Source of the DNA: Chamaea fasciata
Lineage: Eukaryota; Chordata; Aves; Passeriformes; Sylviidae
Assembly (NCBI GenBank): GCA_029207755.1
Contig: JARCOQ010000005.1
Coordinates: 61,453,414 to 61,517,413, forward strand
Length of the DNA stretch: 64,000 bases
Direction of reading: 5' to 3'
Part shown: one piece after another, positions 21,054-32,455 of the stretch
Layout: each line of letters begins with the position of its first letter
Position numbering within the stretch: position 1 is the stretch's first letter
Made by a program: the position numbers and the translations under genes
Notes under the pieces: model-generated
The model's database searches: none
What the model saw: only the letters and a program-made list of their open reading frames with translations
Told to the model about the DNA's origin: nothing

Positions 21054-24000
21054 GAGCCTCTAAGGCTACGGCTGCTGGGGGACACCAAGGAAACCCGCTG
21101 AGGATAAGGGTCCTTGCTCCCTAGTTCTCTCCTAGGTGGTCTCCTAGGTTGGGTGGTCAGAGCTGCAGGACATGAAGACTAAGAAATGTGGAAATTGCAC
21201 ACGTGGAAATTGAAGCAGTTACAGGAGAGATGGAGAAGCAACAAAGAATGTGCTCATGAGTAACCTCATTGTGAAAAAAGGTCTGTGTGCAGCCCTCAGG
21301 AGGAACCTTGTAGCTCGTTCACCTCAAGCTGATGAAAGCATGGGGAGGAATGAGTTTTTGAGGGTGAAGGATATCCTGTAGTAGCTGAAGTTTAGGAAGG
21401 GAGGAGCAGCCTTAAGAATGATGGATCCAGTAAAGCCTAGAAACTAGACATGTCTGGCAGTAAGTGAGGGTCACCCACTATCAGCTGCTCTGGTGATACC
21501 TACATCAGCTGTATTTACACATCACTGCTGCCTGTCCTAAGCCTGTGCCTACACTGGAGGCTTATTTGAGTGCAGATCTGGGTTGAAACTCTGATACTTA
21601 CTTACTGTGTCTCTAAGAGGCTGTCTATGTTCCATCATAATTGACACCTGCAAGTAATCTCTTGGCAATGGAATAAGCATTACAAAACCACCAGCAGAAA
21701 CAGAACAAATGGCTATGGATTCCTGGAATATGATTGGTCAAAGTGGCAATTCATGGAAGGAATCTTACTGCAGTCAGGAAAAAATTGTCATGCATGGACT
21801 GATGAGGTAAAATACAGAACCCCAGAGCTGTCACATTACTTTCCTCTGGTGAGCCTCATCCTTGCAGCTGTTTGAATTATCTTCCCAGACAACCTCCCTT
21901 CCCCCCTTTTTATACTGTGAATGCTTTCAGAAAAAAGGTCTTATGTCAGCTCATGGCTGTACTGCTGGAGCTAGTCTTGCCCAGATCAACCCTGCCATCA
22001 CTATCTAACTGCTGAATTAGATACCATATCCTGAACAACACCTGAGAAAATCTGAAGGCTTTAGCACTAGGAGCTGTGTCTAGAAAACTACCATAAGGTT
22101 TTCATTCCATTGCAACTTCTTTATTCTTTGTATATAATGCCCAGGAGAAGCTTTCTAGAATTGCTGTTTGGCAGGAAGGTCTTGAGCATCAGTCCCAGCT
22201 GAAGTGCCAGATGCAATCCATTTTCTGATACGAGCTAGACATGTGTGCTGCTGTTGGAAAAGATACCTAACTCCATGTAGTATAAGTTGCCACTTGCTTT
22301 GCAGATAAAGGGTTAAGTGCTATGTATCCTGATGAATACTGGACATGTCCAGCCCTACTGTTTGGTTGTGAGAAACAGAATGAAGTCAGGGCTGAGCTGC
22401 AGAATGCTATGGGGTAGAGAGCAAAGCACGGGGCTTCTGGCCAGTTCTGGAGCTGAGAGCAACACAGGTCACTAGAGTTCAGAAAACCAGCTTCACTTCA
22501 AATCATTTACATAACCCTTACAGGTATTTATTTATTTATTTTTTTAAGTAAATGTATCCAAACATGTAAATAAGAAAAACAAACTATAAAGAAAAATGAA
22601 ACCAGACTGGCCAATTTTGGCATTCAAAGAGGATATATTATGAAATAAAGCATACTGAGATGTAATAATTTTAAGATGAAAGTAAAGGAAGGGCTCCCAC
22701 TAAGCAGAATTGGTTTTGTTTGTAATGCCCATATCTCATTAAGGGTTTTCCTTACAAAGAAGCTTCAATGTGCAGCAAAGAGAGCTTTTTAATTCATTGA
22801 ACTCCTTATTTCTTGTTTAAACAGGGAGGAAAACCATTGAAAAACATAGACTCATGATGATGAGAAATTACTGTGTCTTTTCTTTTGTTTTCTAATGGTA
22901 ACTAAAAAAAATCTGTGGTTTGTAGCAAAATGGGAGTACATCAAAATTAAAAGCTATAAAGACTGAAGAATATTTCACTGGTTAGTGGTAACAAAGGGCA
23001 AACTAATGAAAAGTGCTGTGCACCTGACGAAACCTGAGGGATTTGCAAGCCCTCGTCTGGCCACCTGTAAAGCATGACAGTAACTGGTGTCACACAGCTG
23101 CAAAACCAAACCAGAGGGGCTAAAAATCTGTCTGTACTTTGCCCCAAGGCTCTTGAGGATGAGGATGGCCCTAGTGAGGGGGAGCATAGGCCTTGAAACA
23201 AGGTTGCTGGCTTGCAGCCCTCCCACAGTGACCCACAGGAGCCCTCCTCAGCCGTGTCTTAGCACAAGCACCTCTGGAGTTGTGGCAGGGAGCTGGCTTA
23301 GCACTGCTGAGAGCCCCTCCAGCCGGCCTCTCCTCCCGTTGGAGCTGAGGATTGTTTTACAGCCCTTTGCCATTTCAGCAGGGCCATGGGGCACTTGATG
23401 AATTCCCTCTTCGGAAGAGGACGTGACTTGCCCAGGGCCACAGAAAGACTGTGCCAGAACTGGGATCAGGCCTCCACAGTCCCCAGGTGCCAGACACGTG
23501 CTTGCCTTAAAACTGAGCACTTCATCAAACCGTAAAATCCAGCCAGATGGTGACTCTTTGCTATTATCTGGACCAGTGCTGGGAGGCTTAACGTGTGCAA
23601 GGCACGGTGAGGATCCGGATTCCAGTTTCTGTGTCTAAGGCTTAGAAGCCCAGAAGTGGATCCATGTTTTAGACCTAAATGCTGCTAGAAACTTTGAACC
23701 AAGTTCTGACTTCAGTCCATACTTCTCATGAAATATTTCCATCTCAGCATGGGCCCACCAGTTTCAGTAGAGGAGTTCTTTCTTTGGGAAGGGGTAGAAA
23801 GGTGCAAGAGTAAAGACAACTGCTTTTGTCATTCTATTCTGCCCTGGATATGTGGCCTTTAGTCAGACTCTCTGCTTTCAGGTAGCCAGGACTGCATGAA
23901 TCAGTTTTGCCTCTCTGCAATCTTTTAAGAAATCACCTTATGAGCCTGGGAGGCAAATACAGCCCCTCTGCCTTTCTTACGTACAAACTTTCATCCCAAA

Positions 24001-24756
24001 ACACCGGGACTGTCAGTTAAACTCTCCAAACCCAGGTCAGAGCTAATACAGAGAATTTTTTGAGCTTGGCTTTTTAAAAAAAGCAGTCTATATGGCTTTA
24101 TTCTCTTTTTGTCCCAAAAATCAACAGCAAATATTTTTGTTGTCTACCCAGCAAATAGACTTAGGCCTTTGATCCATCTTCCAAAAAATTCTTCCAAGCT
24201 CGTGAGCTACCCACTGCTCTGCATCTCACCGCCGGGAAGAAAAACAACAATATGTATTTCTCCTAACTGCAGTTACCCTTTTATTTCTGTATTTCCTGAG
24301 GCAGGTAACTGAGGTGGTTCCAGTGACCATGTATTTTTTCCAATAACTTTGTTGTGCATGTCCTTTTGTCCCCTCCTCCCAGCCAGTATATAAACAGCAT
24401 GTTAGATCCAAATCAAAAGCAATTCCCTGCTGCTAACTGCAGCAGAGTCTTTGTCTTTCACTAGCCTGAGTTTTGGGGAGCTCCTTGACCTATGCATATG
24501 CTTTACCATTCCAGATGGTGCATGGTAGTTATTGTCTACTTGACAGTAAAACATAAACTGAGAAATAGCTCAAGAACTAAGAAAGAAGTTGGTGTGCTTA
24601 ACAGTGAAGTTCTAATTTCTTGCTAAAATCATGTTCTAATAATGGCAACAGTTTTCCCTTGAACTCCTGGTGAATTGGAAACTTAAACTCTGCATTCAAG
24701 CCTCCCCCTGCCAGTCAGAGTCAGGCACTGAAGGTAATTCTCTATGCTCCAGGCAG

Positions 24757-24827
24757 ATCAAAAGAAGCTCATTATCAGTCGATCATCTAAAAGGATATGA
24801 CAGCTTCACATCCAGTTGTTCGGCAGC
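24757..24827 (+). repeat. Copy 1 of a 71-bp dispersed repeat
   Basis: Aligns without gaps to 26537-26607 at 58 of 71 positions. Ten of the 13 differences are transitions. Both copies end in TCCAGTTGTTC[G/A]GCAGC, and both are followed by a less well aligned stretch containing CTGGAAT. This is either an old local duplication or two copies of an ancient dispersed element that I cannot name. Confidence 0.75.
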
Positions 24828-26227
24828 TGAGATGCAGTCTGGAATGGATCTTTTCTGTGTCTGTTGTCTATAATAGTTTTTAGGGCTGGCTCTTCTTCCA
24901 ACACACAGTACAAATCCTCTGGTAACTAGTACCAGCTACACACAACAAAAGCCGGCTAAATCTGGTGTAAGCTCGGAAATCGATGACTGCTTGCCCTTTT
25001 CTCAAGCTCAAGTCAGCAAGTGTCTCCCAGGCTGAGCGTTCTGGGCAGCAGCCCTGGGGCCAGTGGGTCGTCTCAACTCCTACAATGATGATACTGCACA
25101 GGAGAGTGAATTCCCTTCCTCCATACAGACTGACCAGTGACCAATGTGAACCAGATATTTCCACTGTTCTCTTCTGGCAACACTGTCACTGCACTACTTT
25201 ATAAGCAGAAGAGAGCTTGGGCTGAGCAAAATTCCTTTCACAGACATTAATAAGAGAAGATCATCTAAGGCTGCTGTGCTCATCTTCAACAAAACTTGGC
25301 TTCAGAAATGTCTAGTTAAAGCATGCCAGCTGCAATTCATGTTACTTTTCTTTCCAGCTAAAAGGAAGGTGCCCCCTGCCCCATGTGTGTGCAATCCATC
25401 ATTTGCATGCCTCTGCTCTTCTGCTCATTTTCTACCTGATACCTGCATCTGTGCCTGCCCTAGCCACTTCGTCGTGGTGCTTGTGTCAATTAAAGGCTTT
25501 TGAAGGAATTGGTGCACTTGTTTACCTAGGCAGCCTTTTGATGTTCCTCTCCCAGATCTTGCATCTGTCAGCATCATGTTCCCCAAGCACAGACACAGAG
25601 TTGATTCCAGAAGTCATCTGTCAGCTTACTCTATATCCTGTCCTTCACCTATACGTATAGCTTCCTCAGGGGTGTTAATATATGTAAAATAAGGTTAACA
25701 TTTCCTGTTCTGGTAATAAAGATGAGTAAGTGGGAAAGAGAAGCCAGTACAGAAACAAGATCCTTCTCTGTTTCGTCCATGGGATTTGCCCAGTAGATGA
25801 ACATAGCAGAAACAGGAATGGAGCTGGGAAGGAGGGTTGACGGAAGCATGGGTTCATACTGAGAGAAGGAGGCTGTGGCTCAGGCAGGAAAATATGGAAC
25901 CACTCACAGACTGCAGGCCACTGCTAAAATAATGAAGTGTCACTGTGTGTTTGGCTGTTGCCAGCAGTCTTACTGCCTTCACAGAGATACATCCAGAAGG
26001 ATCCCCTGAGTCACTGAACTCAGATCCCTGGTATTGCAAAGAGCTGTCTCATGTAACTCCTTTCACAAGCAATTTCCATCCATTCCTAAAAGTAATGCAG
26101 GCCAGTGTCCCTGATAATCTATGGGAAAAGTTCTGTACAACTTCAGCCTAAAGTTGCCTTTTAGTAGAATTAGCTAAATTAATAGATAACAGTTTATTTT
26201 TAGGGGTTGCTTTGCTTTGCTTTGGGG

Positions 26228-26263
26228 TTTTTTTTTTTCTTTTTCTTTTTTTTTTTTTTTTCC
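26228..26263 (+). repeat. T-rich pyrimidine tract
   Basis: Poly-T interrupted by single Cs. Simple low-complexity sequence. Confidence 0.85.
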
Positions 26264-26536
26264 CTGTGCCAGTAGTTTTGTTGAAAATGCTTTTCTTGGA
26301 GTTTCCCCCCAAAATATTTGTTAGAGTTCAGTGCAGATGCTCAGAGTGTAGTACCAGCATAAGCAGCATAAGGAGCTTTTTATGTCAAAAAAGGTGTGGT
26401 CACAGCCTACTGGCACAGACAGTTGCAGAGTAAAAGACAGTCCTAGAAATGTGTTTTTCTGAAAGATCTCAAAATACCTGGATGATAAGTTGATACAAGC
26501 TATCATACTTCCACTCTGCCTCTGTTTTGCTAAACC

Positions 26537-26607
26537 ATCAAAAGAAACTCGTTATCTGTTGGTCACCTAAAATGGTGTGTCAGCTTTGCATCCAGTTGTT
26601 CAGCAGC
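26537..26607 (+). repeat. Copy 2 of a 71-bp dispersed repeat
   Basis: Partner of 24757-24827, in the same orientation and 1.78 kb downstream. The shared block begins at ATCAAAAGAA in both copies. Confidence 0.75.
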
Positions 26608-27943
26608 CTGGAATTTGCCTTCTCTTGATGATCTTGCTCTCCCTTCCTGCACCAACAAAAGTTTGTATTCTTTCTTGAATAAAGGTGGCATTCTTTTCAC
26701 AGTAACAGCAGAATCCCTCTGCACTAAAAATGCATCATCTGATGCAGCGTAGGGTTAATCTCTGTATATTCTATGGCTTGTAGATGATCTGCATAGGCAA
26801 GAACTTGGAGTGAAAATTCCCGGTTGTGTATACTTGCATCCTTGCTGAGACCTGTCTACTGTATCAAAACAAAAACTGTAGCTAGTGACTTGTACTTCTT
26901 TCATCTGAAAATTGCCAGCCTGTGGCACAGGAGATGCTCTGTGCTTTCAGGAGGATAAAGTACTTCAGTAAGTGTCATGTGGGATATCCAGAAGCATGAG
27001 ATTCTGTTTAAATACGTAAGCAAAACCCAAACAAGAAATAATAATGGGAGCTATGAAGTACACTGGGGTGATCTGAGATACTTGAGGGAGGATTAGGTGA
27101 GAGGGAAAGCAACAGCATTGACATATTCCACAGGAATGTGGGGACAGGAACTAACCTGGAGAGGCAGGGAGGAAACACATTGCAGCAGGTACCTCTGGTC
27201 TCTAACAAAAGTGCTGCTGTTGATCCTGCCCACACATCATCCTCCACAGAGAACGTGCACCCTTGCATCCTGTCAAAGAGCAACCCAAGCCTCTAGACAT
27301 CCAGGCCGTGCTAAATCCCATCCATCCTTCTCATCGCTCCCAGAAGGAGCATATCCCTATGTTCACAAATCCTGTATTTTCATTTTGCTTATCTCTGGAA
27401 TACCAGCAACACGAGAGCATCTCTGAAGCTTTCCACCGGTGAAGGTGAAATTTCTACAAGCGCGGGGTGCCCGCGATGGATCCCCTGCGGCTGCCACGGC
27501 AGGTGTTCCACGTTTCCAGAAGCCAGGCCCTGCCTGCGGGCAGCTCCGCGGAGCGATGGATGGCGAGAGCCCGCGGGCTTGTGCCGGCCCGGAGCCGGGC
27601 GCCTCCGCCCCGGGGCTGCCGAGGGCTGTGACCGCCCGCTGGAAGCCGTGCGGGCACCGGGTAACTCGGCGCCAACGGCCGGCGGCATCTCCTGGGTTCT
27701 AAAGTTAACGCGGGTTTCAAAACCCCGTGAAGAACGAGCCCTGCTCAGAGACAAAAATGTCCCTGAGGTTTCTGGGGAGCTGTGTCACCCGCACGGGGCC
27801 CGGGGCTCTCCCGAAAAGAGCAGACTGGCCCTCAGAAGCCCTCACCCACGGCCTTCCCCCGGGCTCCCCTCAGGGCTTGCATCATGCACGGTAAAGCCCT
27901 GAGGAAAAAGAAAGTGGGAAAACCACCATAAAAGGTGGGGAAA

Positions 27944-27965
27944 TGTCACCGTTTTGGCGGTGACA
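27944..27965. repeat. 8-bp inverted repeat, GTCACC half-sites
   Basis: TGTCACCG (27944-27951) and CGGTGACA (27958-27965) flank TTTTGG. The halves resemble RFX half-sites (GTNRCC), but the spacing is too wide for a standard X-box. Confidence 0.7.
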
Positions 27966-28728
27966 ATCAAAACCCACCCGCACGGCCCGCAGGGGCGTTC
28001 AGCGGCGGGGCTAAGCGTGTTCCCTCGCTGTGAGCGGGGGACGCTCCCCGATACGGGCGGTGCGGGGAAGGCCAGAGCTCCGCAGGGGCGGCAGCCGGTG
28101 GCCGGGCAGCCCCGAGGAGGCCGGGGCGGGGGTGATGGATTCTGTGGGCAAGGCCGGGGCGGCGGCAGCAGCCGCCGGCCGCGCCGTCGAGGGGAGGCGG
28201 TGGCACAGAGCCGGCCGTGCCCGCCCCGTCGGGGCCCCGGTGCGGTTGCCGCCCGGAGCAGAGCCAGCCCGGCGGCACCCGCTGTACGGGGAACGGAGAG
28301 ATGGAAGTTCCTCGTCGGGATTACCATGGCCATCGGGAAAGAGTAGAGCCCTTGCGTTGAGTTGGAGTTGTTTTTTGCTGGGGTAGAGGGCAGAGAGAGA
28401 AGCAGCATCAGCCTCCCCGGGCCCTGCTCCCGCCTCGCTGGACACGTCCCCGCGGCGGGCAGAGCCGGCCGGCGTCCCTGCCGTCACCGCGAAGGTTTCT
28501 CCGCCGGCTGCAGACTCTGGTTTTGAACTGTGTCTCTTTGGTATTATTTTTACTTCGTGCACACTGGAGGCTCCCCACGCCAAAATTCGGCCTTATGGGG
28601 GTGCGCATCAGCCCCCCCGGTGCCCGCCCGGCCCGCAGGGGCCGAGATGCCCCGCCGGCTCCCCTGCCGCCGGCCCGCCTGGAGATGCGAAAGCTCCGCG
28701 GAGCTTCCTCTTTAGCAACCTCGCCGCT

Positions 28729-28816
28729 TGTTTTGCTGTGTGGGGTTGGTGGTTTTGTTGGTTTTTGGTTTTTTGGGGTTTTTTTTTTGTTGTTGTTGTG
28801 GTTTTTTTTTTTTTTC
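28729..28816 (+). repeat. G/T-only tract in CpG domain
   Basis: About 88 bases of T-runs with GG, GGGG and GTTGTTGTTGTGG units, ending before CCCCGACGGGG. Same type as 8736 and 34945. Confidence 0.85.
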
Positions 28817-29443
28817 CCCGACGGGGAGAGGGAAGGGGGGTAGTCTGTGTGTAGGGAGGGGAGAGGGGGAGAAGAGTGGAAAACGTTGGCTCTGTCCATG
28901 GTCAAAGTAATTCAGCTATAATCCCCCTTTCTCTTCCTCTCCTGGAGCTCTATTCATATTCTAATCACAGCTTTTCCTTCCCTAAACCAGCCACTTTTAT
29001 CAGAGCCCTAGCTTTGCACTTTTACTTCCACTTCCAGCACATACAACCGCATGCAGAATAAGCAACTTTTTCCAACCTCTGTCCTGCCCCACTCTCCCCC
29101 CGCAATCCTCTAACCCGTAAAGGGATCCTTGCATCCTCGGACTAAAGCTGGGACGCAAACAGCAGTTCGAAAATGCACCCCGTTTGGTTCTTCATTTCTC
29201 TTGGCAATCGGGTTCTCCCACCCCCCTGCTTTCAGCCTGTCCCATGGAAAGCTCTCCGGGTCAGCCGCTCTCCGCTGCCAGACAAGCCGGTGGCGAGCGG
29301 CCCCCACCGCCTTGCCCTCTCTCCCCGAGGCCCGGGGAGACGCACGGGAGTCCCTGCCGCAGGTCTGCAGTGCCAGCATCGCTTGCCGAGATACTGGCAA
29401 CTTCTCTATTCTCACACCCCCCCTTTCCTACCCACACACATCG

Positions 29444-29466
29444 CCTTTTTTTTTTTTTTCCCCTCT

Positions 29467-29503
<37 letters not shown>
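29444..29503 (+). repeat. 60-nt pure pyrimidine tract with a 34-T run
   Basis: Only C and T from 29444 to 29503, including CCCCTCTCTC and 34 consecutive Ts (29470-29503). It lies about 510 bp upstream of the TATA box. A (GGA)n purine stretch follows near 29598-29632. Confidence 0.9.
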
Positions 29504-29507
<4 letters not shown>

Positions 29508-29689
29508 CTCCAATAAACTAAGCTTACAAGATATTTGGGAAGCTGTGCAACTTCCAATGCCATGTGCCCGCGAAGGATCCCAACCCAGAGCCCACCGGGA
29601 GGAGGAGAAAAAGGAGGAGGAGGAGGAGGGGAGCTCGGCCGCGCTGCATGCACACCCGGCAGCCCCAAAGAGCACAACCCCAAACCTAC

Positions 29690-30013
29690 TGCCCGTTTGA
29701 AGATCTAAGCCAATTTTGATCTCGGTCTGTAATGAGCCAAGGACCTTGGGTGGGGGCTGGGGGAGGGAAGGGAGGAGTGGAAAGACCGCTGGAACTTTAA
29801 ATAAGAAAAACGTTTCTAATGCTCTAATAGAAGAGGGAAGTCGAAGTGTTGGGATTGCGTAGATCTAAGGCCCCCCTTTTTGGAGGAAAGCTTTTCTTAT
29901 TCAAAACAGCATCACAATGGGCTTCACATTGAGCCTTGCCACATCCCCATCTGAGTAGCAGCCATTCATCAGGCTGGCTGGCCTATCAATGACATTTCTC
30001 CCATCAGGGCTTC
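29690..30013 (+). promoter_or_regulatory. RFX4: RFX4 proximal promoter region
   Basis: This AT-richer block, set between CpG-rich blocks, holds GCCAATTTT near 29710, a GGGAGGGAAGGGAGG purine run near 29760, TTTAAATAAG near 29800 and a head-to-head SOX-like pair (ACAATGG at 29914, CACATTGA near 29926). It runs into the TATA box. Its complexity and its contrast in base composition suggest selective constraint, but this is by eye. Confidence 0.5.
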
Positions 30014-30020
30014 TATAAAA
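30014..30020 (+). promoter_or_regulatory. RFX4: TATA box of RFX4
   Basis: TATAAAA, flanked by GGGCTTC and TGATGC. It lies 235 bases upstream of the RFX4 ATG, placing a start of transcription near 30040-30050 and a 5' leader of about 205-215 nt. It is the only good TATA element close to exon 1. Confidence 0.6.
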
Positions 30021-30044
30021 TGATGCTTTTTCCCATGAAACATC

Positions 30045-30254
30045 CGCAAACATTTTGACGGGTCTGGCTTTGCCCTGCTGGATTACGGAGTGTCCCTCTC
30101 TCCCGCTCTACACCCCCCTTCCCCAACTATCTGCCTCTGTCCTCTCTCCCTACCCCCTCGCTGCCACCCTGCTCCCTCTCCCCCGCGCATCTCTGAGATA
30201 GAGACTCTGCACACCCCGGGACCTTGGGGCTCCCGTCCCGTCCATGGGAAGAGC
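30045..30254 (+). other. RFX4: RFX4 5' untranslated region (start approximate)
   Basis: C/T-rich leader inferred from the TATA box. No ATG occurs between 30038 and 30243; the first is at 30244, out of frame with RFX4. A 7-codon frame (ATG 30035, TGA 30056-30058) would be included only if transcription starts upstream of 30035. In the RFX4 frame there is no stop from 30039 to the ATG. Confidence 0.5.
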
Positions 30255-30297
30255 ATGCATTGCGGGTTGCTGGAGGAACCCGATATGGACTCCACAG
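30244..30297 (+). other. Upstream ATG opening an overlapping frame (exon 1 part)
   Basis: The ATG at 30244-30246 is 11 nt before the RFX4 ATG and in another frame. Its context is T at -3 and G at +4, which is moderate to weak. The frame has 18 codons here, starting MGRACIAGCWRN, and reaches the splice site exactly in phase 0. It then continues without a stop through the exons at 49542, 56364 and 62440, for 108 codons plus two bases. It could act as an overlapping inhibitory upstream frame; a stable protein product is speculative. Confidence 0.4.
30255..30297 (+). CDS. RFX4: RFX4 first coding exon (brain-type isoform start)
   Basis: Encodes MHCGLLEEPDMDST plus the first base of a Glu codon, the N-terminus I recognise as that of the brain isoform (variant 3) of RFX4. 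RFX4 is a winged-helix transcription factor that binds X-box DNA and is needed for dorsal midline brain and neural-tube patterning and ciliary gene expression. The start is chosen because it matches that N-terminus and has A at -3. The donor is GTAAGT at 30298 (phase 1). A TATA box lies 235 bp upstream and a CpG domain surrounds the exon. An overlapping ATG 11 nt upstream is out of frame. Alternative first exons known in mammals are not recognised in the window. Confidence 0.95.
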
Positions 30298-30530
30298 GTA
30301 AGTTTCCCCCCCCCGCAGGCAGCGGGCTCCTTTCGCCCGTCAGGGAGGACTTTTCAACTTGACCGTGGCGGCGGGGGCAGCGCGGGGAGCCGCCGCCGCA
30401 CCGGCCTCGCAGGCAAATGAGCCCGGGCGTGTGCGGGGGAGCGGGGTGCGGGGGCCGCGGAGGGGGAGCTCTCGCTCCCGGGCTGGAGGAGCCCTACGGT
30501 TCCACTTGCAGATACGACAGAGCAGAGGGT

Positions 30531-30577
30531 GTTTTTTCTTTTTTTTGTTTCTTCTTTTTTTTTTTTTTTTTTTTTTT
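30531..30577 (+). repeat. T-rich tract just inside intron 1
   Basis: T-runs interrupted by single C or G bases, about 230 bp after exon 1. It produces poly-Phe and poly-Lys artefact frames. Confidence 0.85.
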
Positions 30578-32149
30578 CGCTCTTCATCATAGGCTACTGG
30601 CCAGCAAACTAATTGCCTCTCCGCTTCTAGTTTTAGGCGCTCACTTCGGTTAGAGCAGCAACGAGGCGAGAAAACTAGGTTTACTAGGGAAGATGGTTGG
30701 TGGGTTAAGGGCAAACCCAGCAGCGAGGCAATCCTGTCCCTCGGGCAAAGTCGGGGCTGGGCCGATTCGGAGAGAAGGAAGTTTGGGGAAGGGCAGGGTT
30801 GGGTCTCTCTCTCCGCACCTCCAAAAGATGCCCTGGCCGGTCCTGTAACCGGTCGGGAGAACGGCGGCCGAAGTACCACCAGCGGGCGCCGCCAGCGGGG
30901 AGAAGCCCCGGCGGGAAGGGTCAGGGACGGTGGCAGAGGCGAGGCCGCCCGCCCCGAGAGCCGCAGCCCGCGCACCACCATCCGACGGCGCCTCTGCCGC
31001 CCGGCCTGGGGGCGGCGGCGAGGGGCGTGAGGCAGGGCCCAGGCCTAGGTCTTCCCGCTGTCAGCCGGCAGCCTCTCGAAACGGCGGCCCCTGCCCTCCC
31101 GCTCCCTCCCGCCGCCCTGCCCGCGCTCCCGCGGTTTCCACCCGCCGCAGCCCCTGCGCTCTGAGCGGAGCGCAGCCCCTGGGCTTCCGGGAGCAGAGGA
31201 GGGCGGGCGGCCGCCACAGTCACCTCTGAAATTTTCATTTATTTTATTAGCACATGAGAACTCCCGCTCCCTCTCCCCTCCCTCCCTGCCTGCCCGCCCA
31301 GGCGTGCCCTAGGCGGACAGATCGCAGGTTAGGCAGGGCTCAGCCGGGGGACGGCCCCTGATCTGTCCCGTCCCCTCCGGCAGCCGCTGCGCCGGCTGTG
31401 ACCGCCGTGCCCGGCGGCGAGGTGGCGGCGAAGCTGAGCTGCCCGCAGCGGGATCGGGTCCCCTCCGCGCCTCCCGATGGCTTCGGCGGGCCGCGTTCCT
31501 CCGCTCCCTCGGGGCCTCGCACCTCCGTCCCGGCTCCTCCAGGGCTGCCGGCGCTGTGCCCGTGCGGGTGCACACGGGGTAAGGGGCGATAGGGAGAGGC
31601 AGTCCCGCCTCGGAACCGCTTCGCTGAGTGCCGCCACAAACCCGCGAAGGTCCTTCTCATCCCTCGTTCCCAATGCGGCCGAAGGGTGTTTTGTAAAATT
31701 TAAATATTGATTAAAAACAAGGGAGAAAAGAGAGAAGGGGAGGCGTGTTGCCCGACCCCGCTCGGCTGTTCCTGCCCCGGTCCCGGCGCGGGGCGCTCGA
31801 TGTATCAGGCTGGCTCCGGCCCTCGCCGGCCACCGGCGACACCGGCCGGGTTTGGGCCACATTTATTGCTGGGTCCCCAGGATAAAACCCAGGCGGGCTT
31901 TTCCGGGGAGAAAGATCGTCGGGGAAGGAATCGTTGAGTTCGGGTCAGAGCGTGTGCAGGAGCTAAGAGGGTGTTAGAGAAAGTTGTCTTCCTGTCCGGC
32001 AGCACTGCCGAGGCGGGATTGAGGGGACTGCCGGCAACATCTCGTTGTCGAGAGGAACGGGTCTTTAAGGAAAGAAAAAACCCAAACCTAACAAAAAAAG
32101 CCCCCCGTTTTCTGTCCCTCCTATAAGAATTGTCTTTTCTTGGACTTGG

Positions 32150-32455
32150 CCTCCGTACTATTCGTTTCTTATTTTCAGTAAGGCTGTAATAAGTGGCAGC
32201 ATGATTGATTAAGATAATATTAATCAGAAAACACTTTAGTCTTGCTAAGCAGATGGCAAGAGAAGTGGAGCTTTGCAGTTGTTTCATTCAGACACCTTAA
32301 CCTCCCTTTCACAGGACTTAATCCAATTAGCTTTTCTCCTGAGTTTCAGTTGTTATGTAAAGATCCCCTTGCATTGTGGAGAAATATGGCTTCATTGAAA
32401 AAAATCAGTCATGTTTTAATTCATCTTCAGCAGATTTTCCCTAAACCACCGGGAT
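32150..32455. promoter_or_regulatory. RFX4: Candidate conserved element in RFX4 intron 1
   Basis: A 300-bp AT-rich island sharply set inside CpG-rich DNA. It contains ATGATTGATTAAGATAATAT, TAATCAG, CCAATTAGC and TTTAATTCATC, all homeodomain-like motifs. This contrast with its flanks is what conserved intronic enhancers often show, but conservation cannot be tested here. Confidence 0.35.

Larger units (their letters stand above)
19813..30013. other. POLR3B-RFX4 intergenic region
   Basis: About 10 kb with no gene that I can support. It contains the 28-bp palindrome (20196), a CTCF-like site (21040), two copies of a 71-bp diverged repeat (24757, 26537), a T-rich tract (26228) and, from about 27.44 kb, the start of the CpG-rich RFX4 domain. 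Open frames in the CpG-rich part run in several registers on both strands and use GC-biased codons, as expected from stop-poor GC-rich DNA. An unannotated noncoding RNA cannot be excluded from sequence alone. Confidence 0.75.

Noticed and set aside
29512..29517. AATAAA next to a long T-run upstream of RFX4
   Set aside because: There is no transcript or coding exon upstream to use it; it is part of low-complexity sequence.
30417..30653. Alternative RFX4 start or continuation downstream of exon 1
   Set aside because: The frame lies in the intron after a consensus donor and runs into the T-tract; the known exon 2 joins exon 1 in phase.
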